From positions 1 through 6,756 of the forward strand of contig JAOAAI010000119.1 of NCBI GenBank assembly GCA_026418955.1: a stretch of DNA of 6,756 nucleotides. Reading direction: 5' to 3'. Both the position numbers and the translations under genes were made by a program. The stretch is from Candidatus Goldiibacteriota bacterium (GTDB taxonomy: Bacteria > Oederibacteriota > PGYV01 > DSYL01). Shown here in pieces: positions 1 through 6,216 of the stretch. Below the pieces are notes generated by a model. The model saw only the letters and a program-made list of their open reading frames with translations, made no database searches and was not told the DNA's origin. Numbering within the stretch: position 1 is the stretch's first letter; each line of letters begins with the position of its first letter.

Positions 1-3000
1 AAATGAAATGATATTTGAATTTGTTGTAAATATTGAATTCGTAATGTGTGATTTCAATTGGGACTTACCTATATCATCAATTGTATTAAAATCTGTCTCT
101 TGATCTTCATAAGTATAGGTGGAATATAATACTCCTCCCCAATTCATATTTGAACCTAAATATAAAGCATTTCCAATTTTAGGTTCAGGATTAGTAAGAC
201 GTATATTATTTATATAAATTTCTTCATCTGCAACAATGTTTGATGGATTTATCACACCGACAACCACTTGCATTACTTTTCTTAAATTAGGATTACCAAC
301 AGGTAAAGAACGTTTTTTGTCAGAACCATCAATTTTAAATTCTATTGTCTTCCAGGAGCCTATAGGAATATTATCTATTACTTCATTATATTGATAATAA
401 TCATTATTTTCATCTGCCGCATTTGAAATAAATCTTATAAATAAAACCCGACCAGTAATACCAGAAACCTTCCTTTTATAAAATAAATCTATTCTTAAAT
501 TTTTATAAGATCTAAAATCATAACCAATGGAGCCGGTAAAATTCTTTACAGCATAATATATAGGTTTGCCAGCACTCAAATCATAACCAGAAAGTTTATA
601 AACAAGTGCAAGAGATTTTTCATAACTTTTATCCGATTCTGTTTTGTAATCATAAAAATTAACATTAGGTATATAAGAAGAATCAGTGTTGCGATTTATT
701 GTATAGATATTAAATTTATTCGTATCTGGCGATGTTATGTAATTTCCTGCCATATCATAGGATGGTTTCACTTTAAGAGCCCATGCATTACCAACAAATT
801 TTATTGATTCAATTTCAAGTGTCCCATTAGATGGTGAACCAGATGTGCCTTTTATTGTTATTCTTATATGTTTTACTAATGACATAAATCGTGAGTTAGA
901 CAAAGCTGGATCCAGCCTATCTTCATAGGATAGATTGACTCCACTTGAAAATTTATAAAGTGGTATTCTTATATTCTTCCATTCACCTGTTGCTGGGATC
1001 TCAAGAGAAGGATATGCAATACCATCACCTGTTGCAACTGTTGAGAATCTATAATATTTTTCCTCAGTATCAAGTCGCCCATTATAATTCATATCTTCTG
1101 TATCCAAAACATTATTTCCAGCGCCCCAATAAGTGGGATTAGGGGGATAAATTCCACTACTTATTCCATTATCCTCTCCCTTATCAAGATCCAATTTATT
1201 ATTTATTGGCTGTGTGTCTTCACTATCAATACCACTATAAGAAAAAGAATTATTGCCATTTGAATCCTCGCTCACCACCCCTACATCTATATCTATTTTC
1301 ACTGGTCTATTACCATTTACAACACGAACCCATAACTCCATGTAGGTATAATTTCTAAAACTTTCACCTGTTGTTGACACTATATATCTAAAAGCATCCC
1401 ACCTCTGATCGGTTAAGCCAGAATAAGAAAGTGTAAGTATTGGTTTTTGTGTTTGCACAGTAGTCTGGGATGTGACAACCTCATGCCCATAACCTGTATA
1501 ATCATCTTTATAACAGTATGTCCTATATTCAGGTTGCATACCAATAGGCATTGCAGCAGGAAACCAATAATTTTTAGCCATTGAAAGTGTTCTTATATTA
1601 TCAGCACCTTCCATATCATCAATCATAGCAACACCTTTTTCATTATGGATATCATAAATATTTGAATTCAAATCACTATGAGCAACTTCACCACTTACAT
1701 TTATGTCAATAGGTAAATTAACATCATTTAAAAGTGGAAGAGAATTAATGATATAATTTAGATTATCTCTTTTTAAATCAAATTTGAAATCAGTATCCAG
1801 CACATATGCAGAATATGGAGTAGAAAATGAAGTATCGGTATTTCTTGCATCTGGTATTGTGGTTGGTTTTGTTGCTGTTTTATTCAAATAAGTTGTGCCC
1901 AAAATAAGATTTTCAAACAATTGATACTCTGCTCTTCCACCCCAGATTGAATTGTCAAAAACCTGTATAAATGGAGAATAATCGTATATTATCTCAATTA
2001 ATGAATCATCTCTTATCTTTGATTTATCAAGAAAAATTATTTCTCCAGATTCATATATTATTTGATAATCAACATCTTTTTTTTGTCTTACACCATCAAT
2101 ACGAACTATTTCACTTCCTGCAACAACAGGGAAATTATCAAGCCTATAAGAAGAAACATTGTATCTATATTTTAGTTCTATTGTAAAATTAGATCTTGCA
2201 GCTCCTGGATCTATATTATAGCAATCATTTCCTGCACCAGATGTATATTCTGTGCCAGGAGCTCCAAAATATCTAGGGTCAGTAGAATTTTCTGTAAATG
2301 GATAAAACGCCTTAAACTTTATCAATCCCAAATCTGCATCAATTTCATAATATTTATCTGCATCTTTTTCCCAAGGTCTAGGAAGTATCTGTGGAGTACC
2401 ACCTTTATAAAGTCGTATATCAAAATATCCTGTATCTGTCATTGGATTATAAATTTGTGTTTCTCCCATATAATAATAATTCATTACTACATGTGAGATA
2501 TCTGTAGGTCCTGATTTTATAAGATGTGCTGAATTTGTTGTTTTACCATCAGAAGCAGATATAAGATTAGCCTCATCAAAATCAAATGTCCCAGATGCAG
2601 TATACCCAACACTTTCGCCATTAGTGAGTTTATATGCAACTGCTATGACATAATTTGGTGCAATATATCCATTAAATTTTATTATGCCTGTTTTATAATC
2701 AACCGTATAATCTACCCCAAGTGTTCTTATATTAAATCTATATTTTCCTGTTGGAGTTGAACTTATTGTATTACTTGTATATGCGCTTGTTGTGCCTTCA
2801 TCAATATATATGATTACAGAACCTGGCACAACTGATATTTGTGGTCCTGTATGAAATGGATTAAGTCCTGTTATTTTTGTATAATCCTTTGTAAGATAAA
2901 AATACTGATTTTTAATAAAATCAATATCCCTCAAAGTTATGCCTGGTTTATTATTTGTTTCTTTTTCCCTCAAAGTCCCTTTGAAATATTGTTTTTCAGT

Positions 3001-4569
3001 TATTCCTTTTGGCTGCGCCCATCCAAACATCATTCTGAATCTATTATCAAGTAGTGATAATTTACTCTTTATCCCAAAAAGCGATTGTGGTGATCTTATA
3101 TAACGAGTATTAGGTAAATCAAAAGACATATCACCAAAAGATACTTCCTGCAATGTTTCATCTTTTTCACCCTGATAACGAACCGATATTTTTTTATCCT
3201 CAGCAACCATTCGCGCTTCTTCGTTATCATCATAATTTATATCTATGAATATTTTTTTTCCTATTTGTCCTTTAAGCATAACTCGTAGTGGTTGTTCAAT
3301 TTTTGGTTCTGCTATGATATTTCGTCTATCTTGCAATGTAACTTCATACCATCTATTTAAAAGTTTAAGAGAAATTAATTTTTGACCTGATAATTCAAGT
3401 TTTGAATCAGGTGGCAGACCATATTCAGATATACTATATGATATTGTTCCTGGTTTTAATATTTCTGCAAATTCAATTTTGCATGAAACAGCAGAACTCA
3501 TTGCACCAGTGTTGCCTTGTGTATCAACAGGAGCAACTCTGTAATAATAATTGACTCCGGGCGAAGGTGGGGTTTCACTGTTTATAATATTATCATAATA
3601 AAAAAACATGCCTTTTTCATCCTGCAATGGTTTAACAAGAACTTCATTTATTGGTTTTTCAGGTAAAATGTAAGGATCGGTTGAGCGGTATATATTATAA
3701 CCTTTTATCCCATATGTTCCATGTATTTCAGGTTCTTCCCAAGCAAGTTTTATTGATTCATATGATACAGGAGTTGCAGTTATATTTTTCGGAGAAGTTA
3801 CTGAAATATAAGGAATCGCTTCTAATTTTCTTGAAAACGGTGATGTATTACCTTTTACATCAACAGTTTGAATGTAGTATATATATTTAACTCCCTGAGT
3901 AAGACCCAAACCATCTGCATTATCTTCAAATTCCTGAACTTTTATTAAATTTTTATTTATCTTATTTATTTGATTTTCTGATAATCCTCTAAATATATTA
4001 TATCCATCTATATCATAATTTCCAGATGAAATTGGTTTTTCCCATTTCAATAACACACTAGAAGATTTTGCAACAACTGAAATTTTATGGGGTGGCAGTA
4101 ATGCTCCATCCCATTTTGCAAAAACAACTGGAGATTCTGATGTTTCCAGTCCACTAGTTGGTTCAATACCGGTTACTTTATAATAATATGTTGTTTTTTC
4201 ATTAAAAGGTAATATAGAATTTTCGCTATTATCTATATATTCATTTCCTGCTATTGGTTCTTTATTGATTCTTTCAAAATCCCCTGTTTCTGTTATGGCT
4301 CTATAAATATTATATTTAAATCTATTATCTGGCAATGGTTGCCATATAATCTTAATACCTACAATATCTTTGGATGTTATAGCTTGTAACTTTTCAGGTC
4401 CCTTAATTGGTTCTACTTTTTCCGCAGCCATCTCAGCTGGTGGAGAAACTTCAAAAATTACATCTTTTGATAGTTCTTCTTTAGACAGAGTTGTTTCCTG
4501 ACCAAAAATTTTATAAAAAACACAAGCAAAAAAAATTATAAGTAAAATAAAATATATTTTTTTTTTCAT
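1..4569 (-). CDS. sprA: SprA/Sov-family giant outer-membrane translocon-like protein with N-terminal FN3 domains (3' end outside window)
   Basis: The minus frame starting at 4569 stays open for 1523 codons to the left edge; I checked every codon and found no stop. Order: signal peptide (residues 1-23), three fibronectin type III domains (about 57-145, 157-252, 256-363), then a SprA core. Core landmarks are a strand-rich module at about 383-560 (KGQIGKKIFIDINYDD at 433-448, RYQGEKDETLQEVSFGD at 464-480, LFGIKSKL at 497-504), D-Y-x-x-D-Y-x-x-G-x-I repeats (617-632, 824-846), NSIWGGRAEY at about 873-882, GVAMIDDMEGA at 979-989, MELWVRV at 1077-1083, an acidic loop at 1159-1170 and W-K-N-I-R-I-P-L near 1198-1205. 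In Flavobacterium, SprA is the roughly 2400-residue outer-membrane barrel through which type IX secretion substrates pass; the rest of the barrel should lie past the edge here. The FN3 domains are not part of the Flavobacterium SprA I know. The start is fixed by the signal peptide and by the ATG abutting the upstream stop. Family call is from remembered motifs, not a search; the substrate is unknown. Confidence 0.85.
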   Translation of the reverse strand, partial: MKKKIYFILLIIFFACVFYKIFGQETTLSKEELSKDVIFEVSPPAEMAAEKVEPIKGPEKLQAITSKDIVGIKIIWQPLPDNRFKYNIYRAITETGDFERINKEPIAGNEYIDNSENSILPFNEKTTYYYKVTGIEPTSGLETSESPVVFAKWDGALLPPHKISVVAKSSSVLLKWEKPISSGNYDIDGYNIFRGLSENQINKINKNLIKVQEFEDNADGLGLTQGVKYIYYIQTVDVKGNTSPFSRKLEAIPYISVTSPKNITATPVSYESIKLAWEEPEIHGTYGIKGYNIYRSTDPYILPEKPINEVLVKPLQDEKGMFFYYDNIINSETPPSPGVNYYYRVAPVDTQGNTGAMSSAVSCKIEFAEILKPGTISYSISEYGLPPDSKLELSGQKLISLKLLNRWYEVTLQDRRNIIAEPKIEQPLRVMLKGQIGKKIFIDINYDDNEEARMVAEDKKISVRYQGEKDETLQEVSFGDMSFDLPNTRYIRSPQSLFGIKSKLSLLDNRFRMMFGWAQPKGITEKQYFKGTLREKETNNKPGITLRDIDFIKNQYFYLTKDYTKITGLNPFHTGPQISVVPGSVIIYIDEGTTSAYTSNTISSTPTGKYRFNIRTLGVDYTVDYKTGIIKFNGYIAPNYVIAVAYKLTNGESVGYTASGTFDFDEANLISASDGKTTNSAHLIKSGPTDISHVVMNYYYMGETQIYNPMTDTGYFDIRLYKGGTPQILPRPWEKDADKYYEIDADLGLIKFKAFYPFTENSTDPRYFGAPGTEYTSGAGNDCYNIDPGAARSNFTIELKYRYNVSSYRLDNFPVVAGSEIVRIDGVRQKKDVDYQIIYESGEIIFLDKSKIRDDSLIEIIYDYSPFIQVFDNSIWGGRAEYQLFENLILGTTYLNKTATKPTTIPDARNTDTSFSTPYSAYVLDTDFKFDLKRDNLNYIINSLPLLNDVNLPIDINVSGEVAHSDLNSNIYDIHNEKGVAMIDDMEGADNIRTLSMAKNYWFPAAMPIGMQPEYRTYCYKDDYTGYGHEVVTSQTTVQTQKPILTLSYSGLTDQRWDAFRYIVSTTGESFRNYTYMELWVRVVNGNRPVKIDIDVGVVSEDSNGNNSFSYSGIDSEDTQPINNKLDLDKGEDNGISSGIYPPNPTYWGAGNNVLDTEDMNYNGRLDTEEKYYRFSTVATGDGIAYPSLEIPATGEWKNIRIPLYKFSSGVNLSYEDRLDPALSNSRFMSLVKHIRITIKGTSGSPSNGTLEIESIKFVGNAWALKVKPSYDMAGNYITSPDTNKFNIYTINRNTDSSYIPNVNFYDYKTESDKSYEKSLALVYKLSGYDLSAGKPIYYAVKNFTGSIGYDFRSYKNLRIDLFYKRKVSGITGRVLFIRFISNAADENNDYYQYNEVIDNIPIGSWKTIEFKIDGSDKKRSLPVGNPNLRKVMQVVVGVINPSNIVADEEIYINNIRLTNPEPKIGNALYLGSNMNWGGVLYSTYTYEDQETDFNTIDDIGKSQLKSHITNSIFTTNSNIISF
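1060..1095 (-). other. EF-hand-like acidic loop in the SprA core
   Basis: Residues 1159-1170 (D-M-N-Y-N-G-R-L-D-T-E-E) fit the 12-residue EF-hand calcium loop: Asp at 1, Asn at 3, Asn at 5, Gly at 6, a hydrophobic residue at 8, Asp at 9 and Glu at 12. A D-T-E leads into it, and another acidic stretch with N-K-L-D-L-D-K-G-E-D-N-G lies just before it (about 1123-1134). SprA proteins carry a similar E-D / N-x-L-D-T-E-D-x-N-x-N-G-x-L-D segment here as I recall it. Calcium binding is inferred from the pattern only. Confidence 0.55.
1603..1635 (-). other. SprA signature motif G-x-A-x-I-D-D-x-E-G
   Basis: Residues 979-989 read G-V-A-M-I-D-D-M-E-G-A and are followed about 12 residues later by N-Y-W-F-P-A-A-M-P. 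From memory, SprA proteins carry a matching G-x-A-Y-I-D-D-F-E-G block followed by a W-x-L-A-S-T-P-like block at the same place, shortly after a conserved L-P-L/F-L segment (here S-L-P-L-L-N at 943-948). This is the single strongest evidence for the family call. Confidence 0.75.
2032..2721 (-). repeat. Repeated D-Y-x-x-D-Y-x-x-G-x-I-x-F strand-pair motif in the SprA core
   Basis: Clear copies are at residues 617-632 (2674-2721: L-G-V-D-Y-T-V-D-Y-K-T-G-I-I-K-F) and 824-846 (2032-2100: D-G-V-R-Q-K-K-D-V-D-Y then Y-E-S-G-E-I-I-F). A weaker copy is at 740-752 (2314-2352: Y-Y-E-I-D-A-D-L-G-L-I-K-F). Each is followed by a stretch ending in an alternating hydrophobic strand (V-I-A-V-A-Y-K, L-I-E-I-I-Y-D-Y). 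This pattern recurs in SprA proteins and probably marks repeated beta-hairpins. Confidence 0.7.
3481..4401 (-). repeat. Three tandem fibronectin type III domains in the SprA-like protein
   Basis: Three diverged copies of about 90-110 residues each carry the FN3 hallmarks: a conserved Trp in the B strand (I-I-W-Q-P, L-K-W-E-K-P, L-A-W-E-E-P), a central Y-N-I-Y/F-R motif (K-Y-N-I-Y-R at 85-90, G-Y-N-I-F-R at 189-194, G-Y-N-I-Y-R at 290-295) and a late Tyr-rich strand (T-Y-Y-Y-K-V-T, Y-I-Y-Y-I-Q-T-V-D, N-Y-Y-Y-R-V-A-P-V-D). Copies 2 and 3 also share V-D-x-x-G-N-T. The repeats are visible at protein level only; the DNA has diverged. FN3 domains are usually binding or spacer modules, and here they would lie in the periplasm or at the cell surface, before the barrel. 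Confidence 0.85.
4501..4569 (-). other. Signal peptide of the SprA-like protein
   Basis: Residues 1-23 are M-K-K-K, then a hydrophobic core (residues 5-19) and a short polar exit ending I-F-G before Q24-E25. This fits Sec export of an outer-membrane protein. C16 sits inside the hydrophobic stretch with Phe at -3, so a lipobox is unlikely. The exact cleavage site is uncertain. Confidence 0.75.
4557..4566 (-). repeat. A10 homopolymer directly after the sprA-like start codon
   Basis: The coding strand has ten consecutive A residues immediately after the ATG, encoding K-K-K and the first base of Ile5. It is the longest mononucleotide run I noticed in the window; other runs reach about 8. Runs of this length at the start of a surface-protein gene can slip during replication or transcription. 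In this AT-rich genome it may be chance plus the usual Lys-rich signal-peptide start. Confidence 0.6.
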
Positions 4570-4572
4570 TTA
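4567..4572 (-). other. TAAATG junction between chemoreceptor and sprA-like gene
   Basis: The chemoreceptor stop TAA (4572-4570) is directly followed by the ATG of the next gene (4569-4567), with no spacer. Upstream there is only a weak A-rich AAAGAAA, not a strong Shine-Dalgarno. This suggests that ribosomes finishing the chemoreceptor re-initiate at the SprA-like gene, so its output is probably tied to chemoreceptor translation. Confidence 0.8.
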
Positions 4573-6216
4573 TATTTCTTTAATATTATTCTTATTTTCA
4601 AAAGAAACTTTTATTTTTTTTGATCGTGCATTTAACTCTTCCATTATTGAACGCAAATTTTCAATACTTGCCGTTTCTTCTTCAATTGATGCAGATATAT
4701 TTTCTATATTGATTGCCATATCCTCAGTCATTGCTTCCACATTATTTATGATACTCACTATTTCTTGTATTTTGTTAACTTCATCGGTAGTCAAAGCATA
4801 TATACTGTTTGCTGCATTTATTGAGCCCTCTATAACCTGTTTTATATTTTCAAATGCAACACCGGCATTATTTGCAGTTTCCACGCAGGCATTGATATTT
4901 TTTGCCGCCTCGTTTATTTTATTTACCGTTATTTCAGTTGTTTTGTTTATATCCTTTATCTCCTCTGAGATTCTTTTAGATGCATCAGCGGTTGATTCTG
5001 CAAGTTGTCTTATTTCATCTGCTACAATAGCAAAACCGCGACCTGCCTCACCGGCACGCGCCGCCTCAATAGAAGCATTTAAAGCTAGCAAATTTGTCTG
5101 CTCAGCTATCTCTTTTATAAGGATTGTGACTTTACTTATTTCTGTTGTTTTCTGCCCCATTCTGTTTACCACTTCATTCAATTCATGCATAATATCGTTG
5201 ATTGTTTTTATTTCATCAATTGTTTTTAATATTTTTTCACCGCCATCTCTTGCTGATTCTTCCATTTTTTTATTAAAAGCTGTTCCCTTGCCTGTCTCCA
5301 ACCTTATCTTTTCAATATCATCTGAAATATTTTTTGTAATTATTATTGTATTTTTTATTGATTCCATATATGAATTCATTTTTTTTGCAAGTTCCTGCGC
5401 AGATATGGATATAGTATCAGCAGTTGAAGAAAGTTCTATAAATGAATTCATGATATTATTAAACATCTGAGTTAACTGTTCAAATTCATCTTCCATTCTC
5501 TTATATTCATTCCTTATTGCTTTTATCTTGTCTATCATTTTCTTCGTTTCATCTTTTACATCAAAAATCTCTGCGTATTTTATTACGTCATATTCATCCA
5601 ACAAATTCTCAGATAAAAGTGATTTCACAAATTTTATCGATAAAAATGAATAATAGTAAGCCCATAAAAAAATCAAAATTATTGAAAAAACAGAAATGAA
5701 TAAAATAAATCTCCATTTATCATTTGTATTTTTTATATTTAGAAGTGTCTGATTTAGAATTGCATTATTCTTTTCTTTTATTATCTCTATCTTTTTTAAA
5801 ATTTCTTTATCTTGTTTTATTATCCTATTTAAGCTATCATCATCTATTCTGTCCCAGTCAATATCCTGGTAATTTACCACAAGCAATTCATATAAATTTG
5901 CCATAATCTTTTTATCATTTAACTTGTCAATTATTTTTTTAGTATCTGCCATTTTTACTTTTGGATAAGTTGATTTTCTGCTGTTTTTTTCAGGAATATT
6001 TCTAATCTGTCTTAATAATTCTATATGTGTAAACAATGCTTGACTAATCTCATCAAGTGCAAGCAAATCCGATGTTATCTCCCTTATCTTTTTTTCAGAC
6101 ATATTCAGATTTTTTTTCACACTAAAAGAAACAAACACAGAACTAATTATAATTATCAAAATCAATACAGTAGCTAAATATAACAAAAAGTATCTTTTTA
6201 AAAATATTTTATTCAT
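4570..6216 (-). CDS. Methyl-accepting chemotaxis protein (transmembrane chemoreceptor)
   Basis: This complete 548-residue protein is a chemoreceptor that would signal to CheA/CheW. TM1 spans about residues 9-31 and TM2 about 168-192. Between them lies a Lys/Glu-rich, mostly helical extracytoplasmic domain of about 136 residues, too small for a double Cache domain and compatible with a four-helix bundle. The linker at about 193-250 has no convincing HAMP domain, only a faint V-K-D-E-T-K-K-M-I-D match to the D-E-I-G-x-L element. The signalling coiled coil follows, with the hairpin tip at about 366-412 (E-Q-T-N-L-L-A-L-N-A-S-I-E-A-A-R-A-G-E-A-G-R-G-F at 372-395). A probable methylation site is S-A-S-I-E-E-E-T-A-S at 508-517. 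There is no C-terminal NWETF-type pentapeptide; the end is N-N-I-K-E-I. The start is supported by a good Shine-Dalgarno. The ligand is unknown. It overlaps the upstream gene by 4 bases and abuts the SprA-like gene. Confidence 0.96.
   Translation of the reverse strand: MNKIFLKRYFLLYLATVLILIIIISSVFVSFSVKKNLNMSEKKIREITSDLLALDEISQALFTHIELLRQIRNIPEKNSRKSTYPKVKMADTKKIIDKLNDKKIMANLYELLVVNYQDIDWDRIDDDSLNRIIKQDKEILKKIEIIKEKNNAILNQTLLNIKNTNDKWRFILFISVFSIILIFLWAYYYSFLSIKFVKSLLSENLLDEYDVIKYAEIFDVKDETKKMIDKIKAIRNEYKRMEDEFEQLTQMFNNIMNSFIELSSTADTISISAQELAKKMNSYMESIKNTIIITKNISDDIEKIRLETGKGTAFNKKMEESARDGGEKILKTIDEIKTINDIMHELNEVVNRMGQKTTEISKVTILIKEIAEQTNLLALNASIEAARAGEAGRGFAIVADEIRQLAESTADASKRISEEIKDINKTTEITVNKINEAAKNINACVETANNAGVAFENIKQVIEGSINAANSIYALTTDEVNKIQEIVSIINNVEAMTEDMAINIENISASIEEETASIENLRSIMEELNARSKKIKVSFENKNNIKEI
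4981..5121 (-). other. Chemoreceptor signalling hairpin tip
   Basis: Residues 366-412 hold the near-invariant CheA/CheW-contacting tip, with the turn at E390-A391-G392 and flanking N-A-S-I-E-A-A-R-A-G and G-F-A-I-V-A-D-E-I-R-Q-L-A. The DNA here is clearly more GC-rich than the rest of the window because the residues are constrained (Ala, Gly, Arg). No key residue of the tip is missing, so the receptor should be able to signal. Confidence 0.95.
6213..6216 (-). other. ATGA overlap between the exported-protein gene and the chemoreceptor gene
   Basis: The chemoreceptor ATG (6216-6214) and the upstream TGA stop (6215-6213) share bases in the classic ATGA arrangement. This is strong evidence for co-transcription and translational coupling. 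Confidence 0.9.

Noticed and set aside
945..3890. Several plus-strand open frames of 60-80 codons opposite the SprA-like gene
   Set aside because: They are short, low-complexity shadows inside a continuous 1523-codon minus-strand reading frame, with no recognisable domains.
4501..4569. Possible lipoprotein signal (Cys16) in the SprA-like protein
   Set aside because: The residues before the Cys are F-F-A, a poor lipobox, and the hydrophobic stretch continues past the Cys. An ordinary Sec signal peptide fits better.
4570..4620. T-rich stretch near the end of the chemoreceptor gene as a terminator between it and the SprA-like gene
   Set aside because: There is no GC-rich hairpin, the bases are coding, and the next gene starts immediately after the stop. 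The T runs reflect Lys codons in an AT-rich genome.
4709..5470. 253-codon open frame on the plus strand, rich in Ile, Ser and Phe
   Set aside because: It lies exactly antisense to the chemoreceptor coiled-coil region. The repetitive heptad composition and low frequency of antisense stops there explain it; it has no family motif, no Shine-Dalgarno and no neighbouring plus-strand gene.
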